A DNA stretch of 64,000 nucleotides from Mariniflexile fucanivorans (lineage in GTDB: Bacteria; Bacteroidota; Bacteroidia; Flavobacteriales; Flavobacteriaceae). The stretch is from contig NZ_SLUP01000001.1 in assembly GCF_004341235.1 (NCBI RefSeq), forward strand, positions 372,001 to 436,000, in the 5' to 3' direction. Both the position numbers and the translations under genes were made by a program. Positions 30,668 through 37,996 of this stretch are shown piece after piece. The notes beneath the pieces were generated by a model. It searched no databases. It was not told the origin of the DNA and saw nothing but the letters and a program-made list of their open reading frames with translations. Within the stretch, counting starts at the first letter, position 1; the number at the start of each line of letters is the position of its first letter.

Positions 30668-31693
30668 TTAAGACAATTCGCCTCTTAACGACTTTTCGAA
30701 AGCAGTTTTAAAACTTTTTTTCGCTATATTTTGTCCCAAAAGATACATCAATTTGGCAATAGCAGCCTCTGTAGTAAGGTCTTTACCAGATATAACCCCT
30801 ATGTTTTTCAGTTGGTTACTGGTTTCGTAACGCCCCATCACTACACTTCCGCTAACACATTGCGTTACATTTATTATATATACCCCACTATTAATAATTT
30901 CTCGCAAAAGATTAATAAACCATGCCTCTGTTGTGCAATTTCCAGAGCCGAAAGTCTCTAAAATAACCGCTTTTAAGCCTGAAGTTGCTAAAATACCTTT
31001 TAAAAATACCTCAGATATGCCAGGAAAAAGTTTAACGAGCGCCAAATTCGTATCAAAATTTTTATGAACTACTAAGGATTTTTTTAAATCTGGCTTCCAT
31101 AAATAATCATAATTAATTTTTAAATGCACTCCAGATTCTGCCAATTCGGGGTAATTTAATGACGCAAATGCTTTAAAATTTTCGGCATTTAGTTTAGTTG
31201 TTCTGTTTGCTCTGTACAATTTATATTCAAAATACAAACAAACTTCTTTAATTACTGGGCTCTCATTCTCCCGTAAAGAGGCCGTTTGAATGGACGTAAT
31301 TAAGTTTTCTTTAGCATCAGTTCTCAAATCACCAATAGGCAGTTGTGAGCCCGTAAACACCACTGGTTTTGCTAAATTTTCCAACATAAAACTTAAAGCA
31401 GACGCTGTGTAGCTCATGGTATCGCTTCCGTGAAGCACCACAAAACCATCAAATTTGCTGTAATTTGATTCAATTATTTCAGCAATTCGAACCCAATATA
31501 CAGGATTCATATTACTGGAATCAATGGGTTTTTCAAAAGAAACTGTTTCAATGTTACATTCTAAAAGTTGTAATTCAGGTATTTTATCTAAAAGATTTTT
31601 AAAATCGAAGGCTTTTAGTACGCCCGTTTTAAAATCTTTTATCATACCAATGGTGCCACCAGTATAAATGAGTAAAATGTTTGGTTTAGCCAT
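30668..31693 (-). CDS. ansA: Type I L-asparaginase
   Basis: This enzyme hydrolyses L-asparagine to aspartate and ammonia. Both catalytic-Thr motifs of the family are present: ILLIYTGGTIGM near the N-terminus and VVLHGSDTMSYTA near residue 88, plus FTGSQLPIGDLRTDAKENLITS. No signal peptide is visible, so the cytoplasmic type I form is likely. The length of 341 aa is normal. It lies between tatD and the tRNA gene. Confidence 0.94.
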   Translation of the reverse strand: MAKPNILLIYTGGTIGMIKDFKTGVLKAFDFKNLLDKIPELQLLECNIETVSFEKPIDSSNMNPVYWVRIAEIIESNYSKFDGFVVLHGSDTMSYTASALSFMLENLAKPVVFTGSQLPIGDLRTDAKENLITSIQTASLRENESPVIKEVCLYFEYKLYRANRTTKLNAENFKAFASLNYPELAESGVHLKINYDYLWKPDLKKSLVVHKNFDTNLALVKLFPGISEVFLKGILATSGLKAVILETFGSGNCTTEAWFINLLREIINSGVYIINVTQCVSGSVVMGRYETSNQLKNIGVISGKDLTTEAAIAKLMYLLGQNIAKKSFKTAFEKSLRGELS

Positions 31694-31802
31694 TTGATTT
31701 ACGATTTAAGTTATTTCACAGGGATTCACGGAAGTTTCACGGAGTTACACAAAGAAAAACATACATATATTAATTTGTATACGTCTCAAGTAATCCGTCA
31801 TT

Positions 31803-32570
31803 TTAAACCCCAAATACATCTTTAGAGTTTTGAGTCGTTACTTTTGCTATCTCTTCTAAAGATACATTATATATATGTGATAATTTTTCCAAAACCTTCA
31901 TTATATACACACTTTCATTACGCTTACCTCGGTAAGGTGCAGGGGCTAAATAGGGTGAATCGGTTTCTAAAACAATATGTTTCAAATCGATTTGATTTAG
32001 AAACTGATCAATTTTTCCATTTTTGAATGTAGCTACACCACCAATTCCTAATTTCATATTATAAGATATGGCTTTTTTGGCCTGTTCTAAAGTTCCTGTG
32101 AAGCAATGAAAAATTCCGAATAAATCATCACTTTTTTCAGTTTCTAATACTTCAAATATCTCATCAAAAGCTTCCCTACAATGTATAACTATCGGTAATT
32201 TGTGCTTTTTAGCTAATTGAATCTGGTGTTTAAAAGCTTCTTGTTGAATATTCAATGTGGTTTTATCCCAATACAAATCAATTCCAATTTCACCAACCGC
32301 ATAAAATTTACGATTTTCGAGCATCTCTTCAACGTGTTTTAGTTCTTCCTTATAATTATCTTTAACATGTGTTGGGTGCAAGCCCATCATTAAAAAAATA
32401 TTTTCTGGATACGCTTTTTCTAATTGAAGCATCGATGCTGTGTATGCTGAATCGATTGCTGGAATAAAAAAACGTGAAACACCTTCATTTAATGCCCGAT
32501 TAATCATGGCATCTCTATCTTCATCAAAAGCTTCACTATATAAATGGGTGTGGGTATCTGTAATTATCAT
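31803..32570 (-). CDS. tatD: TatD-family metal-dependent hydrolase
   Basis: This is a 255 aa TIM-barrel nuclease-type hydrolase. Metal ligands are visible in ITDTHTHLYSEAFDEDRD, GLHPTH, VGEIGIDLYWDKT, IVIHCREAFDE, FHCFTG and LETDSPYLAP, all in the family order. It probably acts as a 3'-5' exonuclease. About 110 bp separates it from the asparaginase gene. Confidence 0.93.
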   Translation of the reverse strand: MIITDTHTHLYSEAFDEDRDAMINRALNEGVSRFFIPAIDSAYTASMLQLEKAYPENIFLMMGLHPTHVKDNYKEELKHVEEMLENRKFYAVGEIGIDLYWDKTTLNIQQEAFKHQIQLAKKHKLPIVIHCREAFDEIFEVLETEKSDDLFGIFHCFTGTLEQAKKAISYNMKLGIGGVATFKNGKIDQFLNQIDLKHIVLETDSPYLAPAPYRGKRNESVYIMKVLEKLSHIYNVSLEEIAKVTTQNSKDVFGV

Positions 32571-32721
32571 GTGTTTTTACTATATTTTATATGGTCACGT
32601 GCTGTTTGCTATCAATCAATCCAATAAGCGAAAACGTTTTGAACATGCTCGTTTCATGTGGTAAAAATAATGAAGTATTTAAAGTTTAACACTAATTTCA
32701 CGAATTTTCATGTATGCGAAA

Positions 32722-32755
32722 AGACCTCACAGGTTTTAAAAAATCTGTGAGGCCT
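32722..32755 (-). terminator. Terminator of the sigma/anti-sigma operon
   Basis: CCTCACAG (32725-32732) pairs with CTGTGAGG (32745-32752) with a 12-nt AT loop. On the minus strand it is followed by TCTTTT, 20-50 bp beyond the anti-sigma stop. Confidence 0.75.
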
Positions 32756-32774
32756 AACACACTTTATGAATGAT

Positions 32775-33509
32775 TTAATCTAATTTCTTAATTAATTTTT
32801 GTGCTGCATTATAGTCTTCAGCTTCTTCTGGAATGGTTTTTAATATTTCCACGCAATCATCATATTCTTTTTGTTTTAGTTTACTTAAAGCTAAATACCA
32901 AATTGCTTTATTTTTATATGCCGATTGCCCTTTGCTTAAGGCAATTAATAAGCTTTCAGCAGTATCAAATTTGTTTAATTCCAAACTGGAAATGGCTCTA
33001 TAAAATTGTAATTCGGCATTATCTTTATCTATAAGCATTAAACTTTTAAAAGCTTCATCTGCCTTAGTGAAATCTTTTGTGTTAAAAGCATTTTCAGCCG
33101 TGTTTAATAAAGCATCTTGCTCGCCTCGTACAGTTAAACTAATAGCATTATGATTTGCAAAATCTTCATAAACAGGACTTGAAAAGGTATTAAATAAAGT
33201 GATGCCAATTAATAACAATACACTCGCCGCTGCCACAAATTGCCATGGTTTAAAACTGATTACTTTTATTGGTGCATCTTGCTTTTCAAAATAGGTTTTT
33301 GAAATGTTTTTTAAATTATTTTGAAACGCTGTTGAAGTTGCTTCATTTTGAAATTTATGCTCCAAAAATGATGACAATTCTTTATAGGTATTAAAACTTT
33401 CATTGAATTTTGAGTCTGTTTTCAATCGAGTTTCAAAAGCGTCTTTTTCTGTTTCAGAAAGTTCATCTAAAAGGTAATTTTCAAATAATATATAATCTTG
33501 ATCGTCCAT
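32775..33509 (-). CDS. Membrane anti-sigma-type protein with periplasmic TPR region
   Basis: This 244 aa protein has a cytoplasmic N-terminal domain resembling Bacteroidota anti-sigma factors (YLLDELSETEKDAFETRLKTDSKFNESF). One transmembrane helix lies at about 89-108 (PWQFVAAASVLLLIGITLF), and the C-terminal half contains TPR-like helices (NTAENAFNTKDFTKADEAFKSL, LQFYRAISSLELNKFDTAESLL) that would lie in the periplasm. Its position 5 bp downstream of an ECF sigma gene supports an anti-sigma role. The periplasmic TPRs could sense a partner or be a protease target. No zinc-binding HxxxCxxC motif is visible. Confidence 0.8.
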   Translation of the reverse strand: MDDQDYILFENYLLDELSETEKDAFETRLKTDSKFNESFNTYKELSSFLEHKFQNEATSTAFQNNLKNISKTYFEKQDAPIKVISFKPWQFVAAASVLLLIGITLFNTFSSPVYEDFANHNAISLTVRGEQDALLNTAENAFNTKDFTKADEAFKSLMLIDKDNAELQFYRAISSLELNKFDTAESLLIALSKGQSAYKNKAIWYLALSKLKQKEYDDCVEILKTIPEEAEDYNAAQKLIKKLD

Positions 33510-33514
33510 AGTGG

Positions 33515-34096
33515 TTAATTATTAAGTAGGTTAAACTTAGGTGATGCTTGAACCAGCTCTGTTAATTTACCAATACATAAAGATTTCTTTTTTCTTGCAT
33601 AAGCGTAAGTAACACCTAAACTTTCGGCTACTTCTTCCATCGATTTTATTTTAAAGGTTGCCGTTAACAAATCTTTACAAGCGGTTCCTAGTTTATTGAA
33701 CATTTCTGTAAATAAGGCTTGTTTTTCGCCAAACAGATCCGTTTCAAAAGCTAGTTCTTGAGCGTCGTCACCTTTAGATAAAAGTTCCTCTTTAATTGTT
33801 ACCTCTTTATTAGATGTTTTTTTTAGGGCGTTTAACCATTTGCGTTTACATAATAAAAAGAAATAGGCATCAAACGGACAGGTTAGTTCCAGTTTTTTTT
33901 CGCTTGCTTGATTATATATAGTTATTAAGGTGTCTTGTATAATGTCTTGCGCTTGGTCGCTATCGCCGCTATTCTGCCTAATGTAATTAATAACCTTGGG
34001 CGCAAACTTATCATAAATGGCTTGTATAATAAAGGAGTTGTTTTGCAGCAATCCTTCTATATATTTTTGGTCTTCATGTATTTTTTTTTCGCTCAT
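33515..34096 (-). CDS. ECF-type RNA polymerase sigma factor
   Basis: This is a 193 aa two-domain sigma-70 factor. The sigma2 region has DKFAPKVINYIRQNSGDSDQAQDIIQDTLITIYNQA, with the usual QDxxQD-like core-binding pattern. The sigma4 region has SMEEVAESLGVTYAYARKKKSLCIGKL, a helix-turn-helix with the basic YARKKK recognition segment. It is co-transcribed with the anti-sigma-type gene and divergent from the genes at 34233 onward. Three matching GGGTAACAA-13-TTKATAT sites are its probable targets (34142, 34688, 35827). No such site precedes the sigma gene itself. Confidence 0.9.
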   Translation of the reverse strand: MSEKKIHEDQKYIEGLLQNNSFIIQAIYDKFAPKVINYIRQNSGDSDQAQDIIQDTLITIYNQASEKKLELTCPFDAYFFLLCKRKWLNALKKTSNKEVTIKEELLSKGDDAQELAFETDLFGEKQALFTEMFNKLGTACKDLLTATFKIKSMEEVAESLGVTYAYARKKKSLCIGKLTELVQASPKFNLLNN

Positions 34097-34141
34097 TAAC
34101 CCTTGTATTTATAGCTAATTTAAAAAAACTTTAAAATAAAA

Positions 34142-34170
34142 GGGTAACAATTTTTAAATGGTTTTGATAT
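34142..34170 (+). promoter_or_regulatory. Predicted ECF-sigma promoter, copy 1
   Basis: GGGTAACAA (34142-34150), 13 bp, TTGATAT (34164-34170). This gives a start about 55 nt upstream of the ATG at 34233. Copies 2 and 3 have the same two boxes and exactly the same spacer. Confidence 0.65.
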
Positions 34171-34232
34171 AAGGGTGTAACATCAAAAATTACGAATCAA
34201 ATATTTTAATTAATCCATAAAAATTAGAAAAC

Positions 34233-34670
34233 ATGAAAAATTCAATTTTAATTATCGCAACAGTAGCTTTTTCAATATTAAATATAAATGCTACAAATGA
34301 AAACAAGACCCTTAACACTTCAACAGAAGTTGTAACATTAACAAAAGAAAACATCGCTCAAGTATTTGATTGGAAAGTTGAAACCGACAAAGGCATCTAC
34401 TCAGGAACTTCTCTTTCTCTTGAAAACGCAGAAAAAATGATGGCTTTATCAAGTTCTGGTGAAATTGTATTAGGAAGCGAAATTAAAAGTTACTTGGTTT
34501 TAAAATCTGAAATAAACAGTAATAGAAATTATTTCTGGGAAGTTGAAACTGAAACTGGTTCTGCAAAAGGATATGCATCTTCCGAAGATTATGCTCATAA
34601 AATGATTGCTTTAGTAGCTTCGGGTGATGCTGTTGTTTCAAAAATAATCATCAGTCAACCACAACAATAA
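34233..34670 (+). CDS. Secreted protein made of two ~38-residue repeats
   Basis: This 145 aa protein has a signal peptide (MKNSILIIATVAFSILNINA). Residues about 47-84 and 102-139 align without gaps (16 of 38 identical): W-x-V-E-T near the start, then G-x3-G, S, A-x-K-M-x-A-L, S-G and V. This is a clear internal duplication. I recognise no known domain. It is probably a small periplasmic or secreted sensor or effector. A predicted ECF promoter lies upstream, and the gene is divergent from the sigma factor gene. Confidence 0.8.
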   Translation: MKNSILIIATVAFSILNINATNENKTLNTSTEVVTLTKENIAQVFDWKVETDKGIYSGTSLSLENAEKMMALSSSGEIVLGSEIKSYLVLKSEINSNRNYFWEVETETGSAKGYASSEDYAHKMIALVASGDAVVSKIIISQPQQ

Positions 34671-34682
34671 AAATAATTGCCA

Positions 34683-34712
34683 AAACAGGGTAACAAAACA
34701 GTTGCCCTGTTT
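34683..34712 (+). terminator. Hairpin between the repeat protein and lipoprotein genes, overlapping ECF promoter copy 2
   Basis: AAACAGGG (34683-34690) pairs with CCCTGTTT (34705-34712), with an inner AAC/GTT, and an AT-rich rather than T-only tail. The stem covers the -35-like box at 34688, so it may combine termination with promoter function. Confidence 0.5.
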
Positions 34713-34716
34713 ATAT
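34688..34716 (+). promoter_or_regulatory. Predicted ECF-sigma promoter, copy 2
   Basis: GGGTAACAA (34688-34696), 13 bp, TTTATAT (34710-34716; one mismatch to copies 1 and 3). The predicted start is about 27 nt before the ATG at 34750. Confidence 0.6.
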
Positions 34717-34749
34717 AATAATGAATAAACAATTAAAAACCCAATAATC

Positions 34750-35724
34750 ATGAAAAATTTAAAACACATTTTAGGAACACTTTTATTAGCAGCTATAACA
34801 TTTACAAGCTGTACAGAAAATGATAACAACGATTTAATTATTCCAGCAACCGCTGAAGAATTTAACAACTTAAAAGAAGAGGCTTTAGCAGCTATTACAC
34901 AAAATTTTCAGTTTAATGCTGAAGATGGCTCGGTAAGTTTCACTTCCGAGAATGGCATAGAAATTAGTATTAATGGTAACTGCCTTACAAAAAATGGAAA
35001 CGCTGTAACAGGTAATGTAAAATTAGAATTTGTTGAAATTTTTAACAAAGGCACCATGCTTGCCACCAATAAACCTACTATGGGATTCATGCCAAATGGC
35101 GATAAAGCTTTATTGATTTCTGGTGGTGAATTTTTTGTAGAAGCGACTCAAAATGGTATTGCCTTAGATACCAATTGCGGATTTCAACTTATCATTCCAG
35201 CAAATTTAACTGGCGGTACAGATAACGCTATGATTCTTTGGAATGGTATTATTGATGAAGATGGCGATTTAGCTTGGGCAGAAAACAAACGCGATGGTAC
35301 CAATGGCCAAGGTGGTGTTTTTGGAGAAGGAGGAAATTACTATGCTTTTATGGGAAGTTTCGGGTGGAGCAACGTTGATAGATTTTACAGCGATCCAAGA
35401 CCAAAAACAACCATTTTAGCTGCTGTACCAGAAGGGTTTGATAATACGAATGCTGCCGTATATCTTTCATACGATGGCGAAGCATCGGGACTTGCCCAAT
35501 TGGATACTCACGATCCTTTAACCAGCTTATTTAGTGAGCATTACGGACAAATTCCAATAGGATTAGAGTGCCATGTTATTTTTGTATCAGAAGAAGACGG
35601 TAACTGGAAATACGCCATAAAAGCGGTAACTATTACTGCAAACGGAGTGATTACATTTACAGAAGGCGAAACTTCTATAGCCACAGAAGCGCAACTTACA
35701 AGCATCATAAATGGTTTGCCATAA
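34750..35724 (+). CDS. Hypothetical lipoprotein in sigma/CHAT locus
   Basis: This is a 324 aa lipoprotein with a signal peptide and lipobox TFTSC, followed by TENDNNDLIIPATAEEF. The body is beta-rich and contains ISINGNCLTKNGNAVTGNVKLEFVEIFNKGTMLATNKPTMG and LLISGGEFFVEATQNGIAL, a pattern I have seen in uncharacterised Bacteroidota surface lipoproteins. No catalytic motif is evident. It is under predicted ECF promoter copy 2, and a terminator follows, so it is a monocistronic unit. Confidence 0.75.
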   Translation: MKNLKHILGTLLLAAITFTSCTENDNNDLIIPATAEEFNNLKEEALAAITQNFQFNAEDGSVSFTSENGIEISINGNCLTKNGNAVTGNVKLEFVEIFNKGTMLATNKPTMGFMPNGDKALLISGGEFFVEATQNGIALDTNCGFQLIIPANLTGGTDNAMILWNGIIDEDGDLAWAENKRDGTNGQGGVFGEGGNYYAFMGSFGWSNVDRFYSDPRPKTTILAAVPEGFDNTNAAVYLSYDGEASGLAQLDTHDPLTSLFSEHYGQIPIGLECHVIFVSEEDGNWKYAIKAVTITANGVITFTEGETSIATEAQLTSIINGLP

Positions 35725-35786
35725 ATAATCTACACAAATAATTATCTACTTAGTATTGGATTGCTCAATTTCTTAACCTACTTCTT

Positions 35787-35817
35787 AAAAACCAGTGACA
35801 TTTGTTTCTGGTTTTTT
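35787..35817 (+). terminator. Terminator after the lipoprotein gene
   Basis: AAAAACCAG (35787-35795) pairs with CTGGTTTTTT (35808-35817) across a 12-nt loop. It separates the lipoprotein from the third ECF-promoter unit. Confidence 0.8.
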
Positions 35818-35826
35818 CGTTGTATT

Positions 35827-35855
35827 GGGTAACAAAAATCCATTTCAGTTGATAT
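35827..35855 (+). promoter_or_regulatory. Predicted ECF-sigma promoter, copy 3
   Basis: GGGTAACAA (35827-35835), 13 bp, TTGATAT (35849-35855), identical to copy 1 in both boxes and in spacer. It starts the unit containing the small peptide, PKD protein, CHAT protease and retropepsin. Confidence 0.65.
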
Positions 35856-35861
35856 CATTGT

Positions 35862-35960
35862 ATGAAGAAAAATGCCGCCATAGTACTTTTAATAGCTTTC
35901 ATCCTGTTTATTTTATGGGCGAACCTCATCATGATAGCGACTCATTTTCTTATGTTATAA
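35862..35960 (+). CDS. Small single-helix membrane peptide, 32 aa (candidate)
   Basis: An ATG at 35862 opens a 32-codon frame: a basic start MKKNAA followed by one hydrophobic helix (IVLLIAFILFILWANLIMIA), stop at 35960. It starts about 7 bp after the predicted -10 box, so its mRNA would be nearly leaderless. That either marks a real leaderless gene or means the frame is chance. The composition fits a membrane micro-protein. It lies 52 bp upstream of the PKD gene. Confidence 0.45.
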   Translation: MKKNAAIVLLIAFILFILWANLIMIATHFLML

Positions 35961-36012
35961 AATAAGTGGTCACTTTTTGTATATTTATGAACAACTAAAC
36001 TGAACATCTATA

Positions 36013-37965
36013 ATGAAGAAATACATCATCATCATATTATTTTTTGTGAGTATAGTTCCCGTTTCAGCTCAAAAGTTGATTAACGATACCATTACACGCA
36101 CCGCAACCATAAAAACAAACATCACAGGTAATACGGTTCTTTTTACGCCAGAAACCCCTGAATTAATTCAAATAGCTGGTGCGCCGAAAGCTTTTTTTAC
36201 CCATTTCTGGGAATTTGGCGATGGTAATTACAGTACAGAACCAACACCAAAACATATTTATAAAAAAACAGGCGACTACGAAGTGAAGCTTTGGGCAACC
36301 AATAATTACGATAACGGAAAACCGCCAACTACCAGACCTAAAAAAATTGCTATTAGCGATATATCTGAAACACCAAACGATATAGCTTCCATGGATGAAG
36401 ATTTCATTTTGAAACGCAATAGAGAACCCGTTCCCGAAGAAGAAATGGTACTTGTAATGAGTTATAAAAACCAAAAAGAATATACCACTAACGGAAAACT
36501 TTACCTGTTTTACAACGAACATCAATACAAAGCAAATAATTTTGAGCTTTTAGAAACCCGAACGTATCATAATGAAAAAAACATACATACTGAAGGCTTC
36601 GCTTTTACTAGAAACATCGATGATGATGGTACGCTTTTAGCATCATCAAATACCGATTTTATTGAAACTAAAACCGTTTTACAAGATTCTACCGAAAAAA
36701 CCAATTTACCCTTAACCATTGCAAACTCTAAAGCATTCTATAAAAATTGGAGCCTTTTAGAATTCAATGATTTGAAACCTAAAGAAGAACGTAACATTTT
36801 TATCAGTTTAAAAACCACGCCCGAAATGCTTAAAGATACCAGTGCCATTATTTCGGTTCGTGGTATTTATGTGCCCGATGCCAATTACGACAACCATAAA
36901 GTAAAAGATATGGAAATGGAAATCGTTACCTCACACGATCCTAATAAAATGTCATCAAATGGCACGTTTATGAATTACCGGTTGGTACGTTTTAAAACCT
37001 TAAAATATAAAATCAAATTTCAGAATAATGGTGAAGGGCCTGCAAGAACCATTCGTTTGGAAAGCGATATTCCGGATATGTTGGACAAATCGACTCTGAA
37101 AATTTTAGAAATGTATCCTAAATGTGATATTTGTCCCAAACGCGATGTTATTTATAGTTGTCTAGATACCACCTTCACCAAAACACAAGCTATTTTCACT
37201 TTTAAGAATATTTATCTTCCAGGAAGTGAGCAAAAAAACGTGAAAGAATACGATTCCACTAAAGGCTTCGTAAAGTACAGCATCAAATTCGCTAAGGATT
37301 TTCATAAGCAAAAAACAAAAAGTAGAACCGCTATTATTTTTGATAAAAACGACCCTATTATTACCAATTATTCCACCACGCGCTTTTTACCCGGAATTTC
37401 TATTGGTGCCAAAGTGGGCGTTAACTCGTTTTCAGATTTAAATAATTCTGAAAGTTACTTTTTCGGCGCTACACTTTCACCTTACAAATCGTATCGTTTG
37501 TATTGGCAAGTGGAATTGATGAATAATTTTCACAATTACAACGCCAGCACAAATGTTATTGAAGAGTTTGTTGAAGATGCCCAAGGACTTCGGGTTTTTC
37601 AGCGTACCACAAGCAGCAATTCTTTTGAAAATATAGATTGGGACGTGCCTGTTTTATTGCGTTATAACCTAAATAATTATATTGGCTTAGGCGCTGGTTT
37701 ACAAAACACCATTTCACTCAGCGAAAAACAAGAACAATCGGTATTAATTGAACAATTTGAAGGTGATACAACAGATGGTCCTGTTATTAGTTCTAAAGAA
37801 GACACCATTAATACATCCAACTCTTTCACCAATCTAAGAACCGGTTTGTTATTTGAAGCTACGGCAGGTTTTGCCAGAATTGGCCCAAGTTTTGGTGCAC
37901 GCTATATTATGAATTTTGAAAATAACTTTAATTATTGGCAATTTTACGCTATTTGGAAATTCTAA
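36013..37965 (+). CDS. PKD-domain protein with C-terminal outer-membrane barrel-like region
   Basis: This is a 650 aa secreted protein: signal peptide MKKYIIIILFFVSIVPVSAQ, a PKD domain at about 35-115 (HFWEFGDGNYSTEPTPKHIYKKTGDYEVKLWATN), then a beta region ending in a block typical of flavobacterial repeat proteins (SHDPNKM, YKIKFQNNGEGPARTIRLESDIPDMLD). The last 200 residues look like an outer-membrane barrel (GAKVGVNSFSD, LYWQVELMNNFHNY, VLLRYNLNNYIGLGAGLQNTISL) ending in FYAIWKF. CPKCD and ICPK form a small Cys cluster near residue 375. It is probably an outer-membrane-anchored surface protein, and a component of the CHAT operon. Confidence 0.8.
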   Translation: MKKYIIIILFFVSIVPVSAQKLINDTITRTATIKTNITGNTVLFTPETPELIQIAGAPKAFFTHFWEFGDGNYSTEPTPKHIYKKTGDYEVKLWATNNYDNGKPPTTRPKKIAISDISETPNDIASMDEDFILKRNREPVPEEEMVLVMSYKNQKEYTTNGKLYLFYNEHQYKANNFELLETRTYHNEKNIHTEGFAFTRNIDDDGTLLASSNTDFIETKTVLQDSTEKTNLPLTIANSKAFYKNWSLLEFNDLKPKEERNIFISLKTTPEMLKDTSAIISVRGIYVPDANYDNHKVKDMEMEIVTSHDPNKMSSNGTFMNYRLVRFKTLKYKIKFQNNGEGPARTIRLESDIPDMLDKSTLKILEMYPKCDICPKRDVIYSCLDTTFTKTQAIFTFKNIYLPGSEQKNVKEYDSTKGFVKYSIKFAKDFHKQKTKSRTAIIFDKNDPIITNYSTTRFLPGISIGAKVGVNSFSDLNNSESYFFGATLSPYKSYRLYWQVELMNNFHNYNASTNVIEEFVEDAQGLRVFQRTTSSNSFENIDWDVPVLLRYNLNNYIGLGAGLQNTISLSEKQEQSVLIEQFEGDTTDGPVISSKEDTINTSNSFTNLRTGLLFEATAGFARIGPSFGARYIMNFENNFNYWQFYAIWKF

Positions 37966-37980
37966 GAACCTAAGGTTCTT
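37964..37980 (+). other. Short hairpin between PKD and CHAT genes
   Basis: AAGAACC, 3-nt loop, GGTTCTT, at the PKD stop and 17 bp before the CHAT ATG. There are only two further T, so it is more likely an mRNA processing or attenuation hairpin than a full terminator. Confidence 0.4.
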
Positions 37981-37996
37981 TTGGTAGCTCACTCTT

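Noticed and set aside
31700-31760. CACGG/CACAG-rich stretch between tatD and the asparaginase gene as a mobile element
   Set aside because: It is short, without clear inverted ends or ORF; it looks like a common low-complexity intergenic remnant.
34173-34182. GGGTGTAACA as a fourth ECF promoter copy
   Set aside because: It has two extra bases in the box and no TTGATAT-like element 13 bp downstream.
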